From positions 21,771 to 85,770 of the forward strand of contig JAJPJA010000085.1 in assembly GCA_021324455.1 (NCBI GenBank): 64,000 nt of DNA, given 5' to 3'. The stretch comes from Pseudomonadota bacterium (GTDB lineage Bacteria > Desulfobacterota > Binatia > Binatales > Binataceae). This document shows positions 34,932 through 44,440 of the stretch, in pieces (position 1 is the first letter of the stretch; each line of letters starts with the position of its first letter). The position numbers and the translations under genes are program-made. The notes beneath the pieces were generated by a model. That model made no database searches, was not told where the DNA came from, and saw nothing but the letters and a program-made list of their open reading frames with translations.

Positions 34932-35486
34932 ATGAGCGCTAGGCTTTATGACATCCCCGTCCGCCGCATCGACGGTTCCAGCTGCTCGCTGGGCGAGTTC
35001 AAGGGCAAGGTGATGATGATCGTCAACGTCGCCTCCAAATGCGGCCTCACGCCGCAATACGCGGACCTGGAAAAGACCTATCAGGAGTACCGTGACCGGG
35101 GTCTGGTGGTGCTGGGTTTCCCCGCCAATGAGTTCGCCGGCCAGGAGCCGGGTACGAACAGCGAGATTCAGCAGTTCTGCCAGAGCAAATTCGGGGTTCA
35201 ATTTCCGATGTTCGAAAAGATCGTGGTCAAAGGCGAGGCGCAGCATCCGCTTTATCGCGAGCTGATCGAGGAATGCCCCAAAGCAACGCCCAAACCCGAT
35301 AGCGCGTTGCGCAAAACCCTGGATTCGCACGGCCTGGGACCCAAAAACGATACCGACATAATGTGGAATTTTGAGAAGTTTCTGGTCGATCGCCAGGGCA
35401 AAGTGGTGGCCCGCTTCGCCCCGGACTTCAATCCCCAGGACCCTGAAATCAAGACGGCGATCGAAGCGGAGCTGGCGAAAAGCTGA
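34932..35486 (+). CDS. Glutathione peroxidase-family protein (Cys type)
   Basis: A 184-residue thioredoxin-fold peroxidase. The peroxidatic residue is Cys37 in NVASKCGLTPQYADLEKTYQEY, in place of the selenocysteine of animal enzymes. The Gln and Trp partners are in FPANEFAGQEPGTNSEI and TDIMWNFEKFLVDRQGKVVARF. Such bacterial enzymes usually take electrons from thioredoxin and detoxify hydroperoxides in the cytosol. GGAGG stands before the ATG. This Cys form contrasts with the probable selenocysteine in the GST gene at 9298. Confidence 0.94.
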   Translation: MSARLYDIPVRRIDGSSCSLGEFKGKVMMIVNVASKCGLTPQYADLEKTYQEYRDRGLVVLGFPANEFAGQEPGTNSEIQQFCQSKFGVQFPMFEKIVVKGEAQHPLYRELIEECPKATPKPDSALRKTLDSHGLGPKNDTDIMWNFEKFLVDRQGKVVARFAPDFNPQDPEIKTAIEAELAKS

Positions 35487-35580
35487 GTTTTGATCGTTTA
35501 CTCCGGCTCCGGCGGCGGCTACAATTGAAGGGCGCGGTGAGATCCGACCGGATTCGCCGCGCTTTTAATATCGTCCGCAG

Positions 35581-37413
35581 ATGCGCCGCCAGGATATACG
35601 TAATCTCGCCATAATCGCTCACGTTGACCACGGCAAAACCACGCTGGTCGACGCCCTGCTGCGCCAATCGGGGGTGTTTCGCGCCAACGAACAGGTGATG
35701 GAGCGGGTGCTCGACTCCTTTGCCCTGGAGCGCGAACGCGGCATCACCATCCTGGCCAAAAATACCTCCATCGCCTGGGGCGGCATACGCATCAACATCG
35801 TGGATACCCCCGGGCATTCGGATTTCGGCGGCGAGGTCGAACGCACGCTTTCGATGGTCGATGGCGTGCTGCTGCTGGTCGACGCCTGCGAGGGTCCGCT
35901 GCCCCAGACCCGTTTCGTGCTGAAAAAGGCCCTGGAAGCGGGCCTCGCGCCGATCGTATGCATCAACAAGATCGACCGCCAGGACGCCCGTCCGGCCGAA
36001 GTGCTGGACGAGGTCTATGACTTGTTTATTGACCTTGACGCTAACGAGAGTCAATTGGACTTTCCGGTCCTTTATACCAACGCGCGCGAGGGCATTGCGC
36101 TGACCGGCCCGGCGGCGGCCGGATCCGACCTCAAGCCGCTGTTCGAGGCGATTATCAATCATCTGCCCGGACCCCAGGTCGATCCCGACGCCTCGCTCCA
36201 GTTCCAGGCCAACAATCTTGAATACAACGAATACGTGGGCCGGCTGGCGATCGGACGCGTGGTGGCCGGATCGATGACCGCGGGCGCCAGCTATTCGTTG
36301 TGCCGCCTTGACGGCAGCCGCGTCCTGTGCAAGGTCGCGCACATTTACGGATGGCACGGCCTCAAGCGGATTGAGCTTGCGGACGCGCGCGCCGGCGACA
36401 TCGTGGCCGTGGCCGGAATCGAGGATATCGCGATCGGCGAGACTATCGGCGCGCTGGAAGATCCCCGTCCGCTGCCGGCGATTCGCATCGACGAGCCCAC
36501 CGTGGCGATGACTTTTTCGGTCAACAATTCGCCCTGGGCGGGGCGCGAGGGACAGTACGTCACCTCGCGCAAGCTGCGCGAGCGGATTGAGCTCGAAGCG
36601 CGGCGCAACGTCAGCATCCGCGTCGAGGAGACCAGCGTCGATTCGTGGCAGGTGATCGCGCGCGGCGAATTGCAGCTCGCCGTCATGATCGAGACCATGC
36701 GGCGCGAGGGATACGAGCTCCAGGTTTCCAAACCCACCGTCATCACGCGCCAGGCGGACGGCGTGCTGGCTGAACCGATGGAACTGGTGATGATCGAAAT
36801 CCCCGAAGAGTTCATCGGCATCATCACCCAGTTGCTCTCGCCGCGCAAAGGCAAGATGCGCTCGATGGTGACGCATTCGACCGGACGCGTGCGGCTTGAG
36901 TACGACATCCCGTCGCGCGGGCTGATTGGCTTTCGCAGCCAGTTCCTGACCGACACGCGCGGCACCGGCATCATGCATACCCTGTTCAACGGCTACGCGC
37001 CGTGGTGCGGGGCGATTCAGTCGCGGGTCAACGGCGCGATGATTTCGGACCGCGAAGGCGTCGCCGCGGGCTACGCGCTGTTCCATCTGCAGGAACGCGG
37101 CCGTCTCTTCATCGGTCCGGGCGATCCGGTGTACGAAGGGATGATCGTCGGCGAGTACTCGCGCGAGATCAATCTGCCGGTCAACGTCTGCCGCGAAAAG
37201 AAACTCACCAACATTCGCGCCGCCGGCCACGACGAGGCAATCCGGCTGACGCCGCCGCGCGTGATGACGCTGGATTTGGCGCTGGAATGGATCGACGAGG
37301 AAGAGCTGGTCGAAGTCACGCCGGCGTCGGTGCGGATGCGCAACCGGGTGCTGAAGACGGCCCTGCGCAACAAGCATCGCGCCGCCGCGCAGGAAGCCGA
37401 AGCCGGCGCGTAA
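35581..37413 (+). CDS. typA: Translational GTPase TypA/BipA
   Basis: A 610-residue ribosome-associated GTPase with EF-G-like domains. G1 is [19 protein letters not shown] and switch I is [16 protein letters not shown]3 is [17 protein letters not shown]4 is [11 protein letters not shown], and the C-terminal BipA-specific part is [17 protein letters not shown]. It functions in 50S assembly and stress adaptation. TAATAT lies 9 bases before the ATG and there is no ribosome site, so the mRNA may be nearly leaderless. It converges with the multicopper oxidase gene, with 6 bases between stops. Confidence 0.97.
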   Translation: MRRQDIRNLAIIAHVDHGKTTLVDALLRQSGVFRANEQVMERVLDSFALERERGITILAKNTSIAWGGIRINIVDTPGHSDFGGEVERTLSMVDGVLLLVDACEGPLPQTRFVLKKALEAGLAPIVCINKIDRQDARPAEVLDEVYDLFIDLDANESQLDFPVLYTNAREGIALTGPAAAGSDLKPLFEAIINHLPGPQVDPDASLQFQANNLEYNEYVGRLAIGRVVAGSMTAGASYSLCRLDGSRVLCKVAHIYGWHGLKRIELADARAGDIVAVAGIEDIAIGETIGALEDPRPLPAIRIDEPTVAMTFSVNNSPWAGREGQYVTSRKLRERIELEARRNVSIRVEETSVDSWQVIARGELQLAVMIETMRREGYELQVSKPTVITRQADGVLAEPMELVMIEIPEEFIGIITQLLSPRKGKMRSMVTHSTGRVRLEYDIPSRGLIGFRSQFLTDTRGTGIMHTLFNGYAPWCGAIQSRVNGAMISDREGVAAGYALFHLQERGRLFIGPGDPVYEGMIVGEYSREINLPVNVCREKKLTNIRAAGHDEAIRLTPPRVMTLDLALEWIDEEELVEVTPASVRMRNRVLKTALRNKHRAAAQEAEAGA

Positions 37414-37419
37414 ACTCCG

Positions 37420-39081
37420 TCAGGGAGCGGAGGCCGGCAATACCCGAATTATCGCCATCATCCCGTCGTCCTCATGCTCGGCGATATGGCAATGGTAGAC
37501 GAATTCGCCGACATAGGGACCGCGGAAATCCATCCGCAACCTCACGCTGGGGAAAGCATGCCTGGGATTGCCGTCCCAGAACGGAATCTGAATCGTGTCC
37601 AGGAATTGCTGGCGGATGCTCTGATCGAGCCGGCTGCCGTTGTTTTCGAAATTGTCCTGCGACAGCACCAGGAAATGAGTCTGGTGGATATGGAATATGT
37701 GGTTTTCCAGCGTCCGGTTTTCGATCGTCCAGTCTTCGACTGAACCCTGCCGCGTGACAATCGCGGGCGGATTGTTAGGATCGAACAGCGCCGGCATCGC
37801 CCCGTCCACCGTGATAAAGAATTTCGAATTCGCGTTGTCTTCGGAAAAGTAGAGCCTGCGCTGCGCCGATACCCTGGCGCCGATTACGTTCTCGAACCGC
37901 TGCTTCCAGGTTGGACCAATTGCCGCCGGCACCATGCGCTCGGCGCTGGAAGGCGCGGCGATGGGCAACTCATCGGCCGGCATGGTCCGGATCGTGGCCA
38001 GAGTGCGTTCGGGATCGTTGTCGCCGTCGGGTCCCGTGTTGATGCCCAGTGTGACCAGGCGGGCGTCCGCGACCCTGACCGACGGCGCTTTCACTATGAA
38101 CTCGGCGCGTCCGGCGGTGGGAATCAGCACGTCTTTGGCTCTGACGATTTTGCCGCGCCGCGTTCCGTCCTGCGATCCTGTGGGAACCCCGTCAAATGCG
38201 ACGATTTCCAGATCCTGCGGCTTGCCGTCGTACAACACCTGGAGGTCCAAAATGCTGTCGGCGGAGGAATTGGACACCCGCCAGAGTTCTTTTTCCTCCG
38301 GACGGGTCTGGATGATGGCCGGAATCTCTTCAGGATAGGAGATCGGGATGTTGTTCAGCGTCAGATCCCAGGCCGGCACCTGATCGCCCATCGGATTGCC
38401 CGCCACAATCTGGTCGCGAATCACCACAATCCGCTGGCGCAAACCGGCCACGGCGGGCTGGAAGTCCTCGATTCCGTCGACCACGATCACGCCCGAAAGT
38501 CCACCCTGCAGCGTCGGTTCCACGTGCATGTGAATGTGCGAATGATACCAGTAAAGGCCGGGAGGCTCGTCCGCCGGAATCTGAACGTCGTAGGTGAACG
38601 TCTCGCCCGAGTTGATCAGGGTGCGAATGATCTCGTCCTGATGGCATAGCGGCGCGGTGTTGGTGCCGTGGAAATGAATATTGACCGACGACCCGGTCAT
38701 CACCGCCGCGCCGCAATTGGGCGGATCGATGCGCATTTCGAAGGGCGCCGCCGGGGTGTTGTTGGTGACCCGGATCCTGAGCCGGTCGCCCGGCGATACG
38801 TGCAGGGTGGGATTCTCCAGGCCGTCGGGGGTCATGAAACAAAACAGGTTGCGTCCATCGGAATCCATCCTGGTCTGATAGGAGAAATCCACGGCCAGAA
38901 CTCCGTTGCGGCTGAAGAGGGCGGGAGGGTTGTGAAGCACGCTGCCGGCGGCCAGACGTGGACAGGGGTTGGCCACTGGGATGACGCCGGGCAGGCGCGG
39001 CGCGCCGGCGTGGGCGGCGCCGGCGCCGAGCAAAAGGGCGAGGAGGCATGCGGCGGGAAGGGGAGTGGAGGTCTGAACCAT
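37420..39081 (-). CDS. Exported multicopper oxidase
   Basis: A 553-residue oxidase with a signal peptide (PLPAACLLALLLGAGAAHA). The four copper motifs are present: NIHFHGTN, YWYHSHIHMH, HIFHIHQTHFLVL, and YHCHIAEHEDDGMM (type 1 Cys-His and Met). It should therefore oxidise a phenolic, metal (Cu(I), Fe(II), Mn) or similar substrate and reduce O2 to water in the periplasm. The HCHIAEHEDDGMM form resembles the CotA/bilirubin-oxidase group. The start is ATG 39081 (AAAGG upstream) rather than 39126, because the signal peptide begins there. A Fur-like box sits just upstream, and the nearby genes for copper handling support a metal role. Confidence 0.9.
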   Translation of the reverse strand: MVQTSTPLPAACLLALLLGAGAAHAGAPRLPGVIPVANPCPRLAAGSVLHNPPALFSRNGVLAVDFSYQTRMDSDGRNLFCFMTPDGLENPTLHVSPGDRLRIRVTNNTPAAPFEMRIDPPNCGAAVMTGSSVNIHFHGTNTAPLCHQDEIIRTLINSGETFTYDVQIPADEPPGLYWYHSHIHMHVEPTLQGGLSGVIVVDGIEDFQPAVAGLRQRIVVIRDQIVAGNPMGDQVPAWDLTLNNIPISYPEEIPAIIQTRPEEKELWRVSNSSADSILDLQVLYDGKPQDLEIVAFDGVPTGSQDGTRRGKIVRAKDVLIPTAGRAEFIVKAPSVRVADARLVTLGINTGPDGDNDPERTLATIRTMPADELPIAAPSSAERMVPAAIGPTWKQRFENVIGARVSAQRRLYFSEDNANSKFFITVDGAMPALFDPNNPPAIVTRQGSVEDWTIENRTLENHIFHIHQTHFLVLSQDNFENNGSRLDQSIRQQFLDTIQIPFWDGNPRHAFPSVRLRMDFRGPYVGEFVYHCHIAEHEDDGMMAIIRVLPASAP

Positions 39082-39104
39082 GGGTGCCTTTCGATCGATG
39101 GTTT

Positions 39105-39119
39105 TGAGAATCAGTTTCA
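39105..39119. promoter_or_regulatory. Fur-box-like operator upstream of multicopper oxidase
   Basis: TGAGAATCAGTTTCA (39105-39119) is an imperfect 7-1-7 palindrome very close to known Fur boxes (TGAGAATCATTTTCA type). A wider exact inverted repeat TTGAGA...TCTCAA spans 39104-39126. It is 24-45 bases before the start codon of the multicopper oxidase on the minus strand, so an iron- or metal-responsive repressor could act there. It could also be a binding site for another dyad regulator. Confidence 0.4.
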
Positions 39120-39276
39120 CTCTCAAGTAGCAGCCACGCCTCCCCCCGTCAAGCGCTTTTCGCCAGACCCTGGCGAATTCGCCCTTGCGCTCCGCTGCCG
39201 TTCATGACGTAGAATTTTCCGTCAATTAGTAATCAACCGGCACGGCCGCTCTCAATCCCGCAACCGCGGCCCCTCC

Positions 39277-41628
39277 TTATTGACGGCTGATGATCACACC
39301 CGATTCGCGCAGCTGCGCGATGCGTTGCGGGCTGTAGCCCAAAATCTCCGCGAGCACCCGCTCCGAATCCTCGCCCAGCCGCGGCGCCGGCCTGACTGGG
39401 GCCGCGGCGCCGTCGAATCTGAAGAACGGCGCGGCCTGCGCCACCGCGCCCACTTCGGGATCGTCCACCGTCACCGTCAGTTGGTTGGCGACTACCTGCG
39501 GCTCGTCGAACATCCGGGAAATGTGCGGGACCTTTGAGGTCGGAACTCCCCCGCTCAACAGCTCCTCGAATCGCGCCTCCGAGGGCCGCGCGGCAAAGTA
39601 CGCCGCCAGCTTTTGCGCCAGTTCGCCTTCGGGTCCCTCGCCCGCAACCCGATCGAAGCTGCTCGCCGGCAGGGCGGGAACCTGTCGCCGCAGCGACTCC
39701 CAGGCCGCGGCGCCGGATACTTTGAGATAGAGCCATTCGCCGTCGCCGCATCGATACACCCGGCGCAGCGCCGCGGGTCCGCGCGATTCGGGCGCGCCGT
39801 TGTCCAGGTTGGGCCGCCCGGCGTAGAAGACAAATTCGCCCGCCTGCAGCGCCATCACGGCGTGCATCAGCGACGTTTCGCAATACTGCCCCTTGCCCGT
39901 AAGTTGCCGCGCCCGCAGCGCCAGCACGCATCCGAGCGCCGACAGCGTTGCCGCGCCGTAATCGCTGATGGGCAGCGTCATGTACAGCGGATGCCTGGGC
40001 GAGGCGCCGTTATAGCCCGTGCCGCTATGGGCCGCCATCGTGCCCGAGACCGCCTGCGTCAGGGGATCGAGGCCGGGGCGATCGAAATCGGGTCCGCTGC
40101 TGCCGAACCCGGTGACTGACATGTAGATCAGGCGCGGATTGATCGCGGACAGGCGCGGGTAATCGATCCCGAGCGCGCGGGTGCGTCCGGGACGGAAGTT
40201 CTCCACGAAGATATCCGCCTTGCGCACCAGGTCATGGACGACTTCAAGTCCCTGGGGCGACTTCAGATCGACCGCGAGTCCGCGCTTGTTCTGGTTCCAG
40301 GCGCGGAAGCCGCTGACGTGGCGCAGCGAATCGCCGTCAGGCCCTTCGACCTTGATCACCTCGGCGCCCAGATGCGCCAGCAGCATCGGCCCGAACGATC
40401 CGGCGATATAGCTGGAGCAGTCGATCACGGTGATGCCCTGCAGCGGTGCCGGCCCAGCCGACTTACTACCGGTAGGTTTCTGTGCCGACCCGTTGGCCCT
40501 GCGCGCCTGCCCGATCAGTTCGGTCAATCCGGTGTTCGCGGTATCGATCGCGGGAGCGGGCCCGGCGATTTCGCCCGGCGTGGCGTGAAGCCTGATCGGC
40601 AGACCCATCTGGATCGTCGGTCCGAGGATGGGATCTTCGACCTCGCGGCGCAGGCCCAGATGGCGCACCTGGGCGTCTTGCAGAAACTGATCGCGCGTCA
40701 GCACCGGAGCGGCGGGCACTTCGTATTGCTTCAGAATGCGGACCCATTCCTGGCGCGGTCGCTGCAGGAATGCCTGGTCAAGCGCCGCCTTGAGTGCGCC
40801 GATATGTTCCGCCGGCACGCGCCAGGGCGCCTCCTTGAAGCGGGGGTCCTCGAACAGATGCGGACGTCCGATTGCGGCCGCCAACCGCTGGCAGAACCGC
40901 GCGCTGGTGCAATCGACGATCAGGTAAAGTCCGTCCGATCCTTTGAACAGGCGGATGACGGCGTACGGACCCATCGGATCGCCGGGTCCGGGCGGCGTGG
41001 TATGCAGACGCGGGTTGCGCAGAAAATCGCCGCTTTGCAGGGCCATCGCCGCGGCCAGCAGCGATACCTCCGTACTGGAGCATTCGCCGCCGTCCGCGCG
41101 CGCAATCAGGGCGGCGATGGCCGCGGCCGCGCCCAGCAATCCGGCCTCGTAACTGGGTGCGGGAAACGCGGTCACGACCGGATCGCCGCTGCGCGAGACC
41201 TGGCTGGCAAAAATTCCGCTCCATGCGCGCACCAGGCCGTCTTCCGCCGCTATGTCGGCGAACGGGCCGCGGCTGCCCAAGGGCGGCATCTGCAGCATTA
41301 TCGCGCACGGATTGATCCGCCGCAGCGATTCCCGATCCAGCCCGAGCGCCCGCTGGCGTGCGGGTGTGAAACCGCTGACCGCCACATCCGCCAGTTTCAG
41401 CAGTTCATGCGCGTTGGCCAGATCGGACGGTGAATCGAGATCGAGGAACAGGGCCTGCTTGCTGCGGTTGAGCACGTGAAAGTGCGGCGTGCCGCGGGAC
41501 GGATCGCCGCCGCGCGGCTCGATTCTGATGGTCCGCGCGCCGTACTCCGCCAGCAGCATCGCGGCGTAGGCCGATCCCAGATGAGCGGCGAATTCGATTA
41601 CGGTAATTCCGTCCAGAGGCTTGGCCAT
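39277..41628 (-). CDS. Double CaiB/BaiF (class III) CoA-transferase, N-terminal half lacking the catalytic Asp
   Basis: A 783-residue tandem of two CaiB/BaiF domains, whereas the usual enzyme is about 400 residues. The C half (about 395-783) has PLQGITVIDCSSYIAGSFGPMLLAHLGAEVIKVE and the catalytic Asp556 in MTLPISDYGAATLSALG, where the acyl-Asp intermediate forms. The N half (1-375) has the same architecture (MAKPLDGITVIEFAAHLGSAYAAMLLAEYGARTIRIE), but the equivalent residue is Ser159 in AFPAPSYEAGLLG. Normally two chains form interlocked rings, so a fused pair with one dead site may be a pseudo-dimer. GGAG precedes ATG 41628. It is the last gene of the cluster running from 45415. Confidence 0.92.
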   Translation of the reverse strand: MAKPLDGITVIEFAAHLGSAYAAMLLAEYGARTIRIEPRGGDPSRGTPHFHVLNRSKQALFLDLDSPSDLANAHELLKLADVAVSGFTPARQRALGLDRESLRRINPCAIMLQMPPLGSRGPFADIAAEDGLVRAWSGIFASQVSRSGDPVVTAFPAPSYEAGLLGAAAAIAALIARADGGECSSTEVSLLAAAMALQSGDFLRNPRLHTTPPGPGDPMGPYAVIRLFKGSDGLYLIVDCTSARFCQRLAAAIGRPHLFEDPRFKEAPWRVPAEHIGALKAALDQAFLQRPRQEWVRILKQYEVPAAPVLTRDQFLQDAQVRHLGLRREVEDPILGPTIQMGLPIRLHATPGEIAGPAPAIDTANTGLTELIGQARRANGSAQKPTGSKSAGPAPLQGITVIDCSSYIAGSFGPMLLAHLGAEVIKVEGPDGDSLRHVSGFRAWNQNKRGLAVDLKSPQGLEVVHDLVRKADIFVENFRPGRTRALGIDYPRLSAINPRLIYMSVTGFGSSGPDFDRPGLDPLTQAVSGTMAAHSGTGYNGASPRHPLYMTLPISDYGAATLSALGCVLALRARQLTGKGQYCETSLMHAVMALQAGEFVFYAGRPNLDNGAPESRGPAALRRVYRCGDGEWLYLKVSGAAAWESLRRQVPALPASSFDRVAGEGPEGELAQKLAAYFAARPSEARFEELLSGGVPTSKVPHISRMFDEPQVVANQLTVTVDDPEVGAVAQAAPFFRFDGAAAPVRPAPRLGEDSERVLAEILGYSPQRIAQLRESGVIISRQ

Positions 41629-41724
41629 GTGCTATCTCCGGGCGCCGCGGCGAATCCGCAACGCGGCGGCAGCGCGGGCGCATAATCGCACAAAATTCCG
41701 CGCGCGGGAAAATGCGCCGCGCGC

Positions 41725-42138
41725 TCAATCGCGGTAGCGGCGATCCGCCTCCGCGATCGGATAATCGTTGGCGCTCATGTCGCGCCGGCGCATCAGCCCG
41801 TCATCGTCGAACTCCCAATGTTCATTGCCGTGCGTGCGATACCACTGGCCGCGGTCGTCGTGCCATTCGTACTCGAAGCGCACCGAGATGCGGTTGCCGG
41901 TGTAGCACCACAGCTCCTTCATCAGACGGTAATCGAGTTCTCTGGCCCATTTGCGCCGCAAAAATTCCTTGATCGCGGCGCGGCCCGAAAAGAACTCGGT
42001 GCGATTGCGCCACTGCGAATCTTCGGTGTACGCCTGCGCCACGATTTCGGGGTTGCGCGTGTTCCACGCGTCCTGCGCCGCCTTGACCTTGGCCAATGCC
42101 GTCTCCAGCGTGAACGGCGGTTTGATCGGACTGCTCAT
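41725..42138 (-). CDS. NTF2-like fold protein (DUF1348-type)
   Basis: A 137-residue SnoaL/NTF2-like protein. The cone-shaped fold is suggested by [44 protein letters not shown], then [54 protein letters not shown]. These blocks match the DUF1348 subgroup as I remember it. Members are small cyclases, dehydratases or ligand-binding proteins. It starts 15 bases after the cupin stop, with GGAG upstream, so they are almost certainly cotranscribed. Confidence 0.85.
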   Translation of the reverse strand: MSSPIKPPFTLETALAKVKAAQDAWNTRNPEIVAQAYTEDSQWRNRTEFFSGRAAIKEFLRRKWARELDYRLMKELWCYTGNRISVRFEYEWHDDRGQWYRTHGNEHWEFDDDGLMRRRDMSANDYPIAEADRRYRD

Positions 42139-42153
42139 GGCAATGCTCCGGCG

Positions 42154-42531
42154 CTAACCGATAGACGTGGTCAGCAGCAGCACGCTGTCCTCCATCGCTT
42201 CGAGGCTGTGTTCGACTTCGCGATCGAGCGCGAGCATCGAGCCGGGCGCCAGATCGTGCGGCTGGGCGGCGGCGGTGAACTTGACGCGGCCCGATAGGAG
42301 CTGGACGGTCAGCGGACCTTTGGTGTGATGCTGATGCAGGCGCGCGCCCCGCTTCAGCGCCATCAGCATCACGTTGAGGCCGTAATCCTTGACCAGGCTG
42401 ACGGCCTCGCGGTCGGCGCCGGCCGCGTCCAGTTTGGATTTGAGCCTGGAGATTTCCGCCGCGATATCGATCAGCATGCATCCGCCGCTGGCCGGCCGCA
42501 GCGGCTGGCCCACGTTGCGATTTTCGGCCAT
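42154..42531 (-). CDS. Small cupin-domain protein
   Basis: A 125-residue single-cupin protein. The metal-binding segment appears as LKRGARLHQHHTKGPLTVQLLSGRVKF (H-x-H-H with nearby residues), and the second motif as LAPGSMLALDREVEHSLEAMEDSVLLLTT (PG then His). It can act as a small dioxygenase, isomerase or ligand sensor. An AAGGAGA site is 8 bases before ATG 42531. It is in the co-directional cluster with EthD, crotonase and CoA-transferase genes, suggesting a role in the same pathway. Confidence 0.85.
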   Translation of the reverse strand: MAENRNVGQPLRPASGGCMLIDIAAEISRLKSKLDAAGADREAVSLVKDYGLNVMLMALKRGARLHQHHTKGPLTVQLLSGRVKFTAAAQPHDLAPGSMLALDREVEHSLEAMEDSVLLLTTSIG

Positions 42532-42640
42532 CGGAAAATCTCCTTATGCATCGTTTCCACGGTAAAGATCGATTTCATATCAGCAGGGCGGAGGTCTCTG
42601 GCGGACAACGGCGGGCGAAGGATTCGGAGGAGCGCGGCCG

Positions 42641-43414
42641 TCATTCCAGCCAGGGTTGTTTCACCCGCTGCGCGATTTCGGCCAGGGACTGTTCCTTTTT
42701 CTTGCCCGGCCACATCACCAGCCGCGCCTCGGAGAAGAAGTACAGCGGGGCTTCGCTGAAGTTGGCGAAATCGGTCATGAAGCCGCGCTGGAACTCGGTT
42801 GACGCGATCGCACGGCGCGCCGCCTGGTAGTCGTCGAACCAGATCTCTTCGGCGCCGTCCCAGCGCGGGTCGCCCCAATGATACGCCTCATCCAGCACCG
42901 TGCACTGCTGATAGTAGCGCAGTCCCGGAATCGACCTGACGATCGGTGCATGCCGCTCAGACCAGTAAGAGCGGAAGTCCTCCACGGTCACGCCCATCTT
43001 GTGCTGCAACTGAAAGATGGCCTGGATCATGCCGGAGCGCAGGCCTTCGGCCTCCATCATCGGCTGGTCCTGCGTCAGCATCCATCCGATCCGCGATAGA
43101 TCGATAAAGTTGAATTCGTCGCGCTTGAACGGGGAGTTGGGATGCTCCTTGACGGAAAGCTGGCCGATCATGTTGGTATCGGGCGTATCGGTCCAGACCT
43201 CGCTGACGGCGTCGAAGGGAGAATCGCCGCCCAGCGAATGCACGCGATGGTTCTGGATATAGCGGCGCATGAGACGGGGCCGGGTCTCGCCGCCGCTGGT
43301 CCCGAGTTCCGCCTGGCGCATCCCGGCTTGCGTATGGAGCGCCAGGTAATGATGATGGAAGCCGGCGGAACTGAGCGAGGGCTTGCGGGCGAAGAAATAA
43401 AACATGTGATACAT
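42641..43414 (-). CDS. EthD-domain dimeric alpha-beta barrel protein
   Basis: A 257-residue protein that contains two ferredoxin-like modules. The N-terminal MYHMFYFFARKPSLSSAGFHHHYLALHTQAG and the second one, MIQAIFQLQHKMGVTVEDFRSYWSERHAPIVRSIPGLRYYQQCTV, follow the EthD pattern (F-x-x-Y-W-x-x-H-A-P). EthD proteins accompany degradation of ethers, polyketides or aromatic compounds, and some act as decarboxylases or dehydratases. GGAGG is 7 bases upstream. It sits 109 bases before the cupin gene. The duplicated module means a single chain may form the barrel without dimerising. Confidence 0.85.
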   Translation of the reverse strand: MYHMFYFFARKPSLSSAGFHHHYLALHTQAGMRQAELGTSGGETRPRLMRRYIQNHRVHSLGGDSPFDAVSEVWTDTPDTNMIGQLSVKEHPNSPFKRDEFNFIDLSRIGWMLTQDQPMMEAEGLRSGMIQAIFQLQHKMGVTVEDFRSYWSERHAPIVRSIPGLRYYQQCTVLDEAYHWGDPRWDGAEEIWFDDYQAARRAIASTEFQRGFMTDFANFSEAPLYFFSEARLVMWPGKKKEQSLAEIAQRVKQPWLE

Positions 43415-43513
43415 CGGTTTTCCTCCGTTACGGTTCCGGGCGCCGGTTGGTTCCGTTCTTTTTCAACCCTTTCAACCGCATCCGGGTCGATTAGAGCTGG
43501 CCGCCCGGTCGCT

Positions 43514-44341
43514 TTATCCTTTCCTGAAGGCGCGATCGCGCTCGGCCAGCGCGCCCTTCAACCCCATCTTGCGCTGATTCCGCACCCACGCCTTCACCGC
43601 TTCGGTGTTATGAAAGATGACGTCGATATCGCCGCCCGACTGCTGCGCGGCCCGGAAGCCCGTCACCTCCAGATAGCGATTGACGGCGGCCTTGTGCAGC
43701 ACCAGCAGCTCGGGCGATACCAGCGCCACGCGGCGGGCATACGCCAGGGTCTCCTCCTCCAGCTTGTCGCGCGGAACGACGCGGTTGACCAGATGCCATT
43801 CCAGCGCTTCCTTCGCGGTCATTGAATCTCCGGTGAAGAAATATTCCTTGGCCTTGCGCGGACCCATCAGCGCCGGCCACAGGGCCATCGTGGGCAGGAC
43901 GCCCAACTGACGGCCCGCTGGATGACCGAAAGTCGCGTCTTCGCTGGCAAACACGATATCGCAATGGCCGACCAGCTCGTTGGCGCCGGCCAGACAGTAG
44001 CCGTGCACCTGGGCGATGGTGGGCTTGGTCAGCGACCAAAGGCGCTGCCATCGCTGGGTCACGCGCAGGCAATCGATGAAATCGCGGCTGACGCTGTAAC
44101 GGCGGCCGGAACCGGCGTTGCCGTAATCCGAAGCCAGATCGTAGCCGGCGCAAAAGCCGCGTCCGGCGCCGCGGATGATCAGCACGCTGGCTTCGGGATC
44201 GTTGTCGTAGGTTTGGGTGGCGTCTTCGAATTCGGCCAGCAGTTGGGGCGAGAGGGCGTTGATCTTCTCCGGGCGGTTAAGCGTGATGCGGAAGATCCGG
44301 TCCTCGACTCTTTCGTAAATGATGGTTTGGTAGTCGGCCAT
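43514..44341 (-). CDS. Enoyl-CoA hydratase/isomerase (crotonase) family protein
   Basis: A 275-residue crotonase-fold enzyme. The oxyanion hole is in IIRGAGRGFCAGYDLA and in VHGYCLAGANELVGHCDIVFASEDATFGHPA. The first catalytic glutamate position is occupied (Glu122 in ANEL), but the second (normally Glu in FG-x-PE) is Ala142. So it is unlikely to be a standard hydratase and may be an isomerase, hydrolase or decarboxylase. I use ATG 44341 (GGAGC upstream) instead of 44362. Its neighbour the CoA-transferase could supply the CoA ester substrate. Confidence 0.9.
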   Translation of the reverse strand: MADYQTIIYERVEDRIFRITLNRPEKINALSPQLLAEFEDATQTYDNDPEASVLIIRGAGRGFCAGYDLASDYGNAGSGRRYSVSRDFIDCLRVTQRWQRLWSLTKPTIAQVHGYCLAGANELVGHCDIVFASEDATFGHPAGRQLGVLPTMALWPALMGPRKAKEYFFTGDSMTAKEALEWHLVNRVVPRDKLEEETLAYARRVALVSPELLVLHKAAVNRYLEVTGFRAAQQSGGDIDVIFHNTEAVKAWVRNQRKMGLKGALAERDRAFRKG

Positions 44342-44440
44342 TGGCGTTCTGCTCCGTTCCAAGTCGTGGCTGGAAACATCGCACTGCCGGGCCGCCCTGA
44401 CAAGGCTTGATGCCGCCGGCCGCGGGCCGGAGCGGAAACT

